A stretch of 57,540 nucleotides of DNA, taken from NCBI GenBank assembly GCA_900315485.1, contig OMZI01000013.1, positions 1-57,540 of the forward strand, written 5' to 3'. The notes beneath the pieces were generated by a model. It worked only from the letters and a program-made list of their open reading frames with translations. It did no database searches and was not told the DNA's origin. Source of the stretch: an uncultured Eubacteriales bacterium. Its GTDB lineage: Bacteria; Bacillota; Clostridia; Peptostreptococcales; Anaerovoracaceae. Shown here one piece after another: positions 33,883 through 41,646 of this stretch; positions within the stretch are counted from its first letter, which is position 1; the number at the start of each line of letters is the position of its first letter. The position numbers and the translations under genes are program-made.

Positions 33883-33891
33883 ATTTTAACA
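33883..33891 (-). promoter_or_regulatory. extended -10 of addA, leaderless start
   Basis: TGT-TAAAAT (33883-33891, minus) is followed after six bases by the addA ATG, so transcription should begin at or next to the start codon. The -35 is weak (TTAACT, 19 bases away). Confidence 0.45.
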
Positions 33892-33917
33892 CAATTAGTC
33901 TCTTTGCAGTTAATATG

Positions 33918-33985
33918 TGATACAATAACGACTGTCACGATAAGAGGGATAATTACACCCCGGGGCTTACGGCCCCAATAAGGAG
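33918..33985 (+). promoter_or_regulatory. gpmI promoter, 5' hairpin and ribosome site
   Basis: TGA-TACAAT (33918-33926) is an extended -10 element. The leader carries a small hairpin GGGGC/GCCCC (33962-33976), followed four bases later by AAGGAG (33980-33985) and, at good spacing, the ATG 33995. Confidence 0.55.
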
Positions 33986-33994
33986 AAATAAAAC

Positions 33995-35509
33995 ATGAAA
34001 CACAGACCAGCAATGCTGATGATCCTCGATGGTTTCGGGATCAGAAAAGAAACGTACGGCAACGCGATTGCCGCAGCGAACACACCTGTACTCGATGAGA
34101 TGTTCGCAAAATATCCGTTTATGACGATCGAAGCAAGCGGCGAGCCTGTAGGTCTTCCTGCAGGACAGATGGGCAACTCCGAAGTCGGCCACCTCAACAT
34201 CGGCGCCGGCAGCGTCATCTATCAGAACCTCCTGAAGATCACCAGATCGATCCAGTCAGGAAAGTTCTTTGAGAACCCTGCACTTCTCGGTGCAATGAAG
34301 AACGCAGCAGCAGGACACACACTCCATGTGATGGGCCTTGTATCCGACGGCGGCGTGCACAGCCACTTTGAGCACCTCAAGGCTGTTATCGACATGGCCA
34401 AGAAGAACGGAGTTGAGGATGTAGTCGTACACTGTTTCCTCGACGGAAGAGACGTTCCGCCTAAGAGCGCTATGACATGGCTCGGAGCACTCGAGGAGTA
34501 CATGAAAGAAGAAGGCGTAGGCCGCATCGGTGTAATCTCCGGCAGATTCTACGCAATGGACAGAGACAAGAGATGGGAGAGACTTGTAAGAGCATATGAC
34601 GCACTGACTCTCAGCGAGGGACTCCACGCTTCATGCTCGCAGGAAGCTATCGACGCTTCCTACGCTAAGGATGAGACTGACGAGTTCGTTCAGCCTACAG
34701 TAGTCAATGCCGCACCTATCATGACAGGCGACTCGGTCATCTTCATCAACTTCAGACCTGACAGAGCCCGCGAGATCACAAGAGCTCTTGTAGACCCTGA
34801 TTTTGACGGATTCGAGAGAAAGTCCTTCCCTGAGAATCTTACATACGTATGCATGGCTGAGTACGATGCGACCATGCCTAACGTATCAGTCGCATTCCCG
34901 CCTGAGGATGTCGATCCGACACTCGGAAAGACTATCGCAGACCTCGGCCTCAGACAGCTGAGGATCGCCGAGACAGAGAAGTATGCTCACGTAACATTCT
35001 TCTTCAACGGCGGAGTCGAGGAGCCTAACAAGGGTGAGGACAGGATACTGATCCCGTCACCTAAGGTAGCGACATACGACCTGCAGCCTGAGATGAGCGC
35101 ACCGCTCGTAGCAAGCACAGTCATCGAGAAGATCAACGAAGGCACATACGACCTGATCATCCTTAACTTCGCCAACCCTGACATGGTAGGCCACACCGGT
35201 GTATTCGATGCGGCAGTAAAGGCGATCGAGACACTCGACGGTCTCGTAGGTCAGATCGCAGAAGCCATCCTCGCTCAGGACGGGCAGATCCTCCTGACTG
35301 CCGATCACGGAAACGCAGACACCATGCTCGATGAGAACGGAAACGTTGTCACCAAGCACAGCACTGCAGAGGTTCCTCTCTGCCACATCTGCAACGAGCC
35401 TGTACCGTTCAGGAAGACAACAGGCAAGCTCGCAGATCTCGCACCTACACTCCTGACCCTCATGGGACTCGAGGTGCCTGCGGGCATGGAAGGCGACGTG
35501 CTCGTATAA
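33995..35509 (+). CDS. gpmI: 2,3-bisphosphoglycerate-independent phosphoglycerate mutase
   Basis: The 504-residue enzyme interconverts 3- and 2-phosphoglycerate in glycolysis through a phosphoserine. Metal and catalytic motifs are intact: LMILDGFG at the N-terminus, GNSEVGHLNIGAG with the nucleophilic serine, DGGVHSH, DGRDVPP, NFRPDRAREI, NFANPDMVGHTG and TADHGNAD. Codon use is more biased than in neighbours, in line with high expression. It is monocistronic, with its own promoter and terminator. Confidence 0.96.
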   Translation: MKHRPAMLMILDGFGIRKETYGNAIAAANTPVLDEMFAKYPFMTIEASGEPVGLPAGQMGNSEVGHLNIGAGSVIYQNLLKITRSIQSGKFFENPALLGAMKNAAAGHTLHVMGLVSDGGVHSHFEHLKAVIDMAKKNGVEDVVVHCFLDGRDVPPKSAMTWLGALEEYMKEEGVGRIGVISGRFYAMDRDKRWERLVRAYDALTLSEGLHASCSQEAIDASYAKDETDEFVQPTVVNAAPIMTGDSVIFINFRPDRAREITRALVDPDFDGFERKSFPENLTYVCMAEYDATMPNVSVAFPPEDVDPTLGKTIADLGLRQLRIAETEKYAHVTFFFNGGVEEPNKGEDRILIPSPKVATYDLQPEMSAPLVASTVIEKINEGTYDLIILNFANPDMVGHTGVFDAAVKAIETLDGLVGQIAEAILAQDGQILLTADHGNADTMLDENGNVVTKHSTAEVPLCHICNEPVPFRKTTGKLADLAPTLLTLMGLEVPAGMEGDVLV

Positions 35510-35532
35510 GACTTATTTACCGCAAACTAAAG

Positions 35533-35568
35533 GCGCTGTACTTCCCGGAAAGGGAGCACAGCGCTTTT
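35533..35568. terminator. bidirectional terminator between gpmI and aroQ
   Basis: GCGCTGT (35533-35539) pairs with ACAGCGC (35558-35564), and CCC with GGG inside. TTTT follows on the plus strand; on the minus strand CTTTAGTTT follows. It serves the convergent gpmI and aroQ. Confidence 0.8.
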
Positions 35569-35580
35569 CTATGCAATTGA

Positions 35581-36018
35581 TTATTTATGATTCACGAAGT
35601 CGCTCAGGAGGTCAATGGCTTCGACATATCCGTCGAACCCTTTGCCTGCGATGGTTCCGATCGCTGCCGTTCCTGTATATGTGTGGTGGCGGAAATCCTC
35701 GCGGAGCAGAGGCTCTACAAGATGAACTTCGACTACAGGGGTCCTCACTGCTCTCATTGCATCCATTATTGCAATGCTGGTATATGCATAGCCTCCCGCA
35801 TTGAGCACGATCCCGTCGTAGTTCTCGAAATAAGCCTGATGGATCTCGTCTATGATATCCCCTTCATGATTGGTCTGAACGAATTTCAGCTCGTTCTCTT
35901 CCCCTCTCTGCTCTCTTATGAAGTCTACGAGCTCCTCGTATGTACCTGTTCCGTAGATCTCAGGTTCCCTTACTCCGAGCAGATTCATATTAGGTCCATT
36001 TATTATCAGCAATTTCAT
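35581..36018 (-). CDS. type II 3-dehydroquinate dehydratase-like protein (divergent AroQ)
   Basis: The 145-residue protein has the flavodoxin-like AroQ fold: NGPNMNLLGVREPEIYG contains the expected Asn, Arg and Tyr, and VEVHLVEP keeps the Glu and catalytic His. Differences from the usual family are clear. The NPGAYTHTS motif is NAGGYAYTS here, so the substrate-contact His is Tyr, and the SNxHAR stretch after EVH reads VEPLLRE. AroQ dehydrates 3-dehydroquinate in the shikimate pathway. The start overlaps the upstream AroE-AroK gene by 29 bases, so translation is coupled. Either a divergent AroQ or an enzyme with a related substrate. Confidence 0.8.
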   Translation of the reverse strand: MKLLIINGPNMNLLGVREPEIYGTGTYEELVDFIREQRGEENELKFVQTNHEGDIIDEIHQAYFENYDGIVLNAGGYAYTSIAIMDAMRAVRTPVVEVHLVEPLLREDFRHHTYTGTAAIGTIAGKGFDGYVEAIDLLSDFVNHK

Positions 36019-37399
36019 TCAGATACCTCTCGATTTTTCTGGCTATGTAATACACAAAGCCTTTGAGTTCATAGTTATATGTGTTGCCTTCCCCTGTCTT
36101 CGCTCTCCGTTCACCGAAGATCCTTGAGTTGAGGATGGACATATCAGCTGTTCTGCGGTATATCCGGTCTCTTGCATTGAAGAACTCTGCGAGCCCCTTG
36201 TTGATGCTTATCTGACGCCCTCTCTTGTCGAGCTTGTCAAGCGGCCTTCTGACATATACGACTATGCCGTTCGCTCTCAGCAGATCCCTGTTCAGAGGGT
36301 TGAGTGCAGTGCTGCCGCCTGTCGCAATGACCGCACCGCGGCTCTTGCAGGCTTCCTTGACAGCAAGGTGCTCCATAGCCTTGAAGTAATCTTCGCCGAG
36401 CCCCGGTTCTGTCAGCACATCTGCTATCTTCTCGCCCATGAGCTTCTCCGTCTCTTCATCTGTATCGATGAATTTGAGGCCCAGCTCATAGGCATATCTT
36501 CTCATTATGGTCGTCTTGCCGCTTCCCGGCATCCCGACCGCGATCACGTTGAGCTGCTCCTGAAGCAGTCTTCTCTTGATCGGGGTTATGAATCTCTTGT
36601 CCTGATCAGTTTCATCCGGCTTGCCGAGCCAGATGTTTCTCGATGCAATAGCCCTGAAGATCAGCATCTCTACGCCTGACTTTATATGGCATCCTGTCAG
36701 ACGTCTCGCATCCTGAAGGAATTTGGTCCTGTACGGATCATATATGAGATCGACAGCCAGCTCCAGCCCGCTGAACATCCTCATCGTGAGCCTGTGATCC
36801 GTGAGCGGTGAGTGCTCGACATCCGGTGACTTGCCTGATGGAGTGCAGTTGATGACCACATGGGCATCATAGTGCAGATGCAGTCTGTCATATCCGGTCA
36901 CCTTGTATATGTCTCCGAGTCTCACCTTCTCCCCGTCAGGGTCAGGGATCAGTTTAGCGGCTGCCTCCTCAGGATCTCTGGAAACTATTACTATATCCGA
37001 TGCACCCAGGTCCTTAAGCGTCCTTGCCGAAGCAGTTGCGGCGCCGCCGCTGCCGAAGATCAGGCATTTCCTATCCTCAACATAGCCTTCGACCATGTAT
37101 CTGAATGCAGCCATTTCGGTGTTGAATCCTCTGAGCCGCCCGTCAGGCAGTCTCATGACAACATCAACCGCCCCTGCCCGTCTGGAGTCATCACTTATCT
37201 CATCGAGGTACTGTATGACCTCGACCTTGTATGGATGAGCGATGTTGTACCCGCTGTATCTTGTATCCTTCAGCGCCCTCTCCAGCTCAGCAGAGTCATT
37301 GACATCAAGTTCCACATATTCATAATCCGCGATCTGCTCATGGACACGTCTGAACTGATTGTATCCACGGGTACCGCCTATCAGTGCATATCTTGGCAT
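35990..37399 (-). CDS. fused shikimate dehydrogenase-like and shikimate kinase-like protein
   Basis: The 469-residue protein joins an AroE-like half (about 1-255) to an AroK-like half (about 285-469). The AroE half has NIAHPYKVEV with the catalytic Lys and a Rossmann loop FGSGGAATASA. The usual Ser-x-Ser motif is replaced by GYNQFRR, GAVNT by GAVDV, NTD by NTE, and the C-terminal Gln by Arg. The kinase half has GMPGSGKTT and DTDEE, but FR is FK and TGGG is TGGS. ATG 37399 is preferred because a good promoter lies between it and the open-frame start at 37516. It is coupled to the AroQ-like gene. Confidence 0.8.
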   Translation of the reverse strand: MPRYALIGGTRGYNQFRRVHEQIADYEYVELDVNDSAELERALKDTRYSGYNIAHPYKVEVIQYLDEISDDSRRAGAVDVVMRLPDGRLRGFNTEMAAFRYMVEGYVEDRKCLIFGSGGAATASARTLKDLGASDIVIVSRDPEEAAAKLIPDPDGEKVRLGDIYKVTGYDRLHLHYDAHVVINCTPSGKSPDVEHSPLTDHRLTMRMFSGLELAVDLIYDPYRTKFLQDARRLTGCHIKSGVEMLIFRAIASRNIWLGKPDETDQDKRFITPIKRRLLQEQLNVIAVGMPGSGKTTIMRRYAYELGLKFIDTDEETEKLMGEKIADVLTEPGLGEDYFKAMEHLAVKEACKSRGAVIATGGSTALNPLNRDLLRANGIVVYVRRPLDKLDKRGRQISINKGLAEFFNARDRIYRRTADMSILNSRIFGERRAKTGEGNTYNYELKGFVYYIARKIERYLNEIADNKWT

Positions 37400-37447
37400 T
37401 CCAACGGTCAGTTTCCACGAAAATGCTGTTTTTTCTGTACTTTGACC

Positions 37448-37476
37448 ATCATATATCACCACATCTGCCTTTTCAA
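37448..37476 (-). promoter_or_regulatory. promoter of the AroE-AroK/AroQ pair
   Basis: TTGAAA (37471-37476) and TATGAT (37448-37453) with exactly 17 bases between. This lies inside the longer open frame and so supports the internal start 37399. Confidence 0.65.
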
Positions 37477-37499
37477 ATTTCGTTAAATAATTGTCATGC

Positions 37500-37528
37500 A
37501 AAAAAGGAGACGGCAACCCGCCGTCTCC
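37500..37528 (-). terminator. terminator of yicC-gmk-rpoZ
   Basis: A perfect 9-bp stem GGAGACGGC/GCCGTCTCC (37506-37528) with a 5-base loop is followed by six Ts on the minus strand. Confidence 0.9.
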
Positions 37529-37587
37529 TGCTTTTCATCCGGAAATCATGCAGCTGTCATAGGCTGCATTTGCAGTCCGTGGCTGAC

Positions 37588-37794
37588 TTACAGCTCCTCT
37601 TCTTTGCGTTTATAGGTGATGAGATCTTCTGCTACTTCCTTTGCAGCCTGGCTGACAGGTCTCTCGCTCTCCTCTTCTGTGAGGACCGGCTTGCCGTCGA
37701 TGATGTCTCTTGCTCTCTTGGCTGTAAGGATAACCAGTGAATATCTGCTGTCTGTCTTCTCCTGAAGCTTGTTTACTGATGGATAAAGTAACAT
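37588..37794 (-). CDS. rpoZ: DNA-directed RNA polymerase omega subunit
   Basis: The 68-residue protein has the omega core SRYSLVILTAKRARDI and a C-terminal AAKEVAEDLITYK. Omega helps assemble RNA polymerase and contacts beta-prime. It follows gmk by five bases, the standard gmk-rpoZ order. Confidence 0.9.
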   Translation of the reverse strand: MLLYPSVNKLQEKTDSRYSLVILTAKRARDIIDGKPVLTEEESERPVSQAAKEVAEDLITYKRKEEEL

Positions 37795-37799
37795 TGATC

Positions 37800-38423
37800 T
37801 TATTCTCCCTTCTCTTCCTGTTCGTATTTTCTGATGACCGGCATTACCTTTTCAGGCACCTTTGCGTTCTCGGCCTTCATTATGCTGCGCGCGAGGTCTG
37901 CTGCCTCTTCAAGCACGTCATTCACAACGATGTAGTCGTATTCGCCGATCAGTTTGATTTCATTTACCGCTTTGCTGAGCCTCTTCTCGATGACTTCCTG
38001 CGTCTCTGTTCCGCGTCCTTCGAGTCTGCTCCTCAGAACAGCAAGGCTTGGCGGAAGTATGAATATGAGCACCGCTTCAGGCATCACTGCCTTGACCTGC
38101 AAGCCGCCCTGGACATCGATATCGAGGAGGACGTTGCGTCCGCGCTCGAGCCTTTTGATGACCATATCCTTAGGCGTTCCGTAATAATTGTCAAATACAG
38201 TGGCATGCTCGAGAAAATTCCCTCTTTCCACATGCTCAAGGAACTCTTCCTTTGACACGAAGAAGTAGTCCTTTCCGTGCACCTCTCCTTCGCGCGGAGC
38301 ACGCGTTGTCATAGATACCGAGAATTCGTTCCGGTTATCTTTGAGCAGCTCCTTGCAGATGGTTCCCTTGCCCGTTCCGGACGGACCTGAGATGACATAG
38401 AGTTTTCCTCTGTTCTGGCTCAT
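37800..38423 (-). CDS. gmk: guanylate kinase
   Basis: The 207-residue protein phosphorylates GMP to GDP. It shows the P-loop SGPSGTGKGT, the GMP-binding SMTTRAPREGEVHGKDYFFV and DIDVQGGLQVK. ATG 38423 is chosen with GGGAGG upstream; the frame-extending GTG 38429 lies inside that ribosome site. Confidence 0.95.
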   Translation of the reverse strand: MSQNRGKLYVISGPSGTGKGTICKELLKDNRNEFSVSMTTRAPREGEVHGKDYFFVSKEEFLEHVERGNFLEHATVFDNYYGTPKDMVIKRLERGRNVLLDIDVQGGLQVKAVMPEAVLIFILPPSLAVLRSRLEGRGTETQEVIEKRLSKAVNEIKLIGEYDYIVVNDVLEEAADLARSIMKAENAKVPEKVMPVIRKYEQEEKGE

Positions 38424-38472
38424 AAGCACCTCCCATGCAAAATCGCATTATAACATATTAACGAGCCGATTG

Positions 38473-39363
38473 CTACTCTATATTCTGCACCTGCTCTCTG
38501 ATTTTCTCGATCTCAGCCTTGAGGTCGAGCATCATCGAGGTGATTTCCTTGTCATTGGACTTTGAACCGATCGTATTGGCTTCCCTGTTCATCTCCTGGA
38601 TCAGGAAGTCTATCTTCTTTCCGATGGAGTCCTCCTTACCCTTCAGGAACTCTCTGAGCTGCATGACATGGCTGTCGAGTCTTACGAGTTCTTCCGTTAT
38701 ATTGGCCTTGTCAGCGAATACTGCTGCTTCGAGAGCAACTCTCTCTTCAGGTACCTCGTATACTCCGTCGAGAAGCTCCTCGATCCTTGCCCTGAACTTG
38801 GCTGCATACTCCTTCTCAAGCTGAGGTGCCCTCTCTTCGATCCTTGATCTTATGTCTGCGATGATGTCAGCTCTCATTGAGATGTCCTCTACGAGCTTTG
38901 CGCCCTCAGTCTCTCTCATCGAGCATATGTCATCGACCGCTTTGTCCGTCGCATCGAGCAGGCATGCAAGCATTACCTCTTCATCCTCTTCGGCAGGTGC
39001 AGTCCTGATGACATCCGGCATCTTGGCCAGCAGGCTGAGTGACGGTCCTGTCAGTTCGTCGATTTCGAACGTTTCACTCAGCTCATTCAGAGCCTTCATA
39101 TACTTGCCCGCAAGGTCCTTGTCGAGCCTTACATCAGCATCACTCACGCCGAAGTTGTCCACGGATACAGACACCTCGATTTTGCCCCTCGACATCCTGT
39201 TCTTGATGACGGACTTGATCTTCTCCTCTGCGAAGGAATACTTCCTCGGCATCTTGATGTAGATATCGCAGTAACGGTGGTTGACCGCCCTGATCTCTAC
39301 GGTGACCTTTCTCACGTCATCAACGTATTCGCCTCTTCCGAAGCCTGTCATGCTCTTAATCAT
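38473..39363 (-). CDS. yicC: YicC/YloC family endoribonuclease
   Basis: The 296-residue protein has the family's opening MIKSMTGFGR and closing KAEIEKIREQVQNIE, plus NHRYCDIYIKMPRKY and EMNREANTIGSKSND. E. coli YicC takes part in RNA decay. The gene is the usual first member of a yicC-gmk-rpoZ run; GGAGG precedes its start by ten bases. Confidence 0.92.
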   Translation of the reverse strand: MIKSMTGFGRGEYVDDVRKVTVEIRAVNHRYCDIYIKMPRKYSFAEEKIKSVIKNRMSRGKIEVSVSVDNFGVSDADVRLDKDLAGKYMKALNELSETFEIDELTGPSLSLLAKMPDVIRTAPAEEDEEVMLACLLDATDKAVDDICSMRETEGAKLVEDISMRADIIADIRSRIEERAPQLEKEYAAKFRARIEELLDGVYEVPEERVALEAAVFADKANITEELVRLDSHVMQLREFLKGKEDSIGKKIDFLIQEMNREANTIGSKSNDKEITSMMLDLKAEIEKIREQVQNIE

Positions 39364-39417
39364 TGTTCCGAAAGCCTCCTGTTATATATTATGATCTCTT
39401 CTGATCTTTCGTGTCTG

Positions 39418-40083
39418 TTATTTCCTGCCGGACTTCCCGCCTTTGCTGCGGGTGTTCTTCCGTCCGCTCCTGCCCGTGCGCGCGCTGCCTTTTCCTGATT
39501 CAGCGGCACGTCTCTTTGCCGTTTTCGGCTTCATGATCGAATAGCCGAAGAACCCGAGCGCCTCAGGTCTCATCCTGTAGTATTTACCGTGGCTGAACGA
39601 AACGAGGTCCATGGCACCGTAGTCATACGCTCCGTTCTCATCCACATATTTCTCATCCACATGGACAGCCACTATCTCGGCGATGAACATGTCATGCGAC
39701 GGGAACTCCTTCACCTCCATGACCCTGCACTCAAGATTGACAGGTGATTCAGCGATCATAGGAGCCGCAACCTCGTCTCCGGCCTCCCTTGTGAGCTTCA
39801 TCTCGCTGAACTTGTCTACATCGCGCCCTGACTTCACTCCGCAGTAGTCCATCGCCTTCACGAGGTCCGTGCTTGTGAGGTTGATGACGAACTCGCCTGT
39901 CTCAGCGATGATATCGTGCGAGTATCTTTCCTTTCTGACCGATACATATGTTATCGGGGGATGCGAGTTGATTATCCCTGTCCACGCTACCGTGACTATA
40001 TTGCTGTTATCCATGTCGCCGCAGCTGACCATCACCGCAGGAAGCGGTGCCGTCAGAGGGCCCGGTTTTGAACTTATCTTCAT
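39418..40083 (-). CDS. flavin reductase domain protein with basic C-terminal tail
   Basis: The 221-residue protein carries a flavin reductase-like (split-barrel FMN-binding) domain: PLPAVMVSCGDMDNSNIVTVAW, PPITYVSVR, YSHDII, GEFVINL and a CRVMEV strand. Reductases of this group bind FMN and are often electron-transfer or NADH:flavin enzymes. The last ~37 residues are rich in Lys, Arg, Gly and Ser (KTAKRRAAESGKG…KSGRK), atypical for the family and possibly nucleic-acid or membrane associated. The substrate is unknown. Confidence 0.8.
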   Translation of the reverse strand: MKISSKPGPLTAPLPAVMVSCGDMDNSNIVTVAWTGIINSHPPITYVSVRKERYSHDIIAETGEFVINLTSTDLVKAMDYCGVKSGRDVDKFSEMKLTREAGDEVAAPMIAESPVNLECRVMEVKEFPSHDMFIAEIVAVHVDEKYVDENGAYDYGAMDLVSFSHGKYYRMRPEALGFFGYSIMKPKTAKRRAAESGKGSARTGRSGRKNTRSKGGKSGRK

Positions 40084-40116
40084 CGGTTGTCTTCAGTATT
40101 ACTTTCCGTTGTCTTT

Positions 40117-41178
40117 CTATCTTCCTTCCCTCAGGTGTCCGAGCACTTCTTCGAAAGCCTCCGGAAGGTCTGAATGGAATTCCATGTACTCCCCTGTTGC
40201 AGGGTGTACGAATCCGAGCGTTCCCGCATGCAGGAGCTGTCCGCTCACCTTGACGCCGGCGACACTGCCGGTCTGCTTCTTAGGCCCGTACAGCTCATCT
40301 CCCGCAAGCGGATGATGGATGTATGCCATGTGCACCCTTATCTGATGCGTGCGTCCGGTCTCGAGGCGGGCTCTTATGAGAGTATATTTCCCGAACCGCT
40401 CCAGCACGCTGACATGTGTGACTGCATTGCGGCTTCCTGACCCGTTGACGGCATGACGCATCCTGTTGCGGACATCACGACCTATAGGTACATCAACCGT
40501 TATGACCTCGCCGTTTTCACCCTCACGTGTCACACCGCTTACGCCGAACGTGCCGTCCTCAGGTATGTTGTCAAGGCAAAGCGCCGTATACTCTCTCGTC
40601 ACGGAGTGGACTCTCAGCTGCTCTGCCAACGATTCGTGAGCGCGGTCATTCTTCGCGATCATCAGAAGACCGCTTGTGTCCTTGTCTATCCTGTGGACTA
40701 TGCCCGGCCTTATGACCCCGTTTATAGTCGAAAGCGACTGTCCGCAGTGATGCATCACAGCGTTCACAAGGGTCCCCGACCAGTTGCCCGGTCCCGGGTG
40801 GACCACCATGCCGCGCGGCTTGTTGACCACGAGCACATCGTCATCCTCATATACGATCTCAAGCGGAATGTCCTCTGGCTTTACATCGAGCACCTCAGGT
40901 TCAGGCAGATCAATGACCACCTCATCGCCCTCATTGAGAGTCGACTTTTTGGAAGTGACCGCTTTGCCGTTCACTGTGACTCTGCCCTTTTCGATCAGCC
41001 TGACTGCGTAGCTCCTGGACAGCTCGTCCGTATTCCAGCCGATGAACGCATCGAGCCTTGCCCCGGCATCGTCTGCCCCGGCTGTCAGCCCGATAACACT
41101 GCTGTCCTCCTCACGGAGCTCCGGCAGATCACTCCGGATATCTTCATTCAGTTGCTCATTGTCTTTCAGTCTGATCAC
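40117..41178 (-). CDS. rluD: RluD-type 23S rRNA pseudouridine synthase
   Basis: The 353-residue protein has an S4 RNA-binding domain (ARLDAFIGWNTDELSRSYAVRLIEKGRVTVNG) and the catalytic domain with RIDKDTSGLLMIAKND, the aspartate being the nucleophile, then GRTHQIRVHMAYIHHPLAGD. It isomerises uridines of 23S rRNA. About 35 residues precede the S4 domain, more than usual. The start overlaps the lspA 3' end by 23 bases. Confidence 0.88.
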   Translation of the reverse strand: MIRLKDNEQLNEDIRSDLPELREEDSSVIGLTAGADDAGARLDAFIGWNTDELSRSYAVRLIEKGRVTVNGKAVTSKKSTLNEGDEVVIDLPEPEVLDVKPEDIPLEIVYEDDDVLVVNKPRGMVVHPGPGNWSGTLVNAVMHHCGQSLSTINGVIRPGIVHRIDKDTSGLLMIAKNDRAHESLAEQLRVHSVTREYTALCLDNIPEDGTFGVSGVTREGENGEVITVDVPIGRDVRNRMRHAVNGSGSRNAVTHVSVLERFGKYTLIRARLETGRTHQIRVHMAYIHHPLAGDELYGPKKQTGSVAGVKVSGQLLHAGTLGFVHPATGEYMEFHSDLPEAFEEVLGHLREGR

Positions 41179-41629
41179 TTTTGCTTTCTTTTCTCATTTC
41201 AAGAATCAGGTACAGGATAGTAAGTGCGCATCCGCACGTAACCGCTATGTCAGCCACATTGAATACGGCAAAATTCCCGCAGGATATCATGTCCGTAACA
41301 TATCCGAGTGTCAGCCGGTCTATCATGTTGGAAACACCTCCGGCTATAACGAACGTAAGGAGGAGTGAGATCACCTTCGATCCTCTCCTGGCCTCATGTA
41401 TAACGTATATAAGGCAGGCAATTATCAGAACAGTCGTGAATACGACCGTTATCCACTTATTGCCGGCGAACATGCTGAAAGCCGTACCTGTATTCCTGAC
41501 ATAGAGCAGACGAAACCAGCTGCCGATGAGAGGTATGCTCTCTCCCGGCTGCATGTTTGCTCTTACAAGGTATTTTGTCAACTGATCGAGGGCTATAACG
41601 GCCGCTGCGATCACTGGGTACAGTATCAT
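41156..41629 (-). CDS. lspA: lipoprotein signal peptidase (signal peptidase II)
   Basis: The 157-residue membrane protein has four predicted helices and the two catalytic aspartate motifs, NMIDRLTLGYVTD and FNVADIAVTCG, as well as the NTGTAFSMF loop. It cleaves prolipoproteins after diacylglyceryl transfer; one client in this window is the lipobox nucleotidase at 52878-54590. It is coupled to rluD, the common Firmicute lspA-rluD pair. Confidence 0.94.
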   Translation of the reverse strand: MILYPVIAAAVIALDQLTKYLVRANMQPGESIPLIGSWFRLLYVRNTGTAFSMFAGNKWITVVFTTVLIIACLIYVIHEARRGSKVISLLLTFVIAGGVSNMIDRLTLGYVTDMISCGNFAVFNVADIAVTCGCALTILYLILEMRKESKSDQTERQ

Positions 41630-41646
41630 CTGTGTATTATCCTCTT

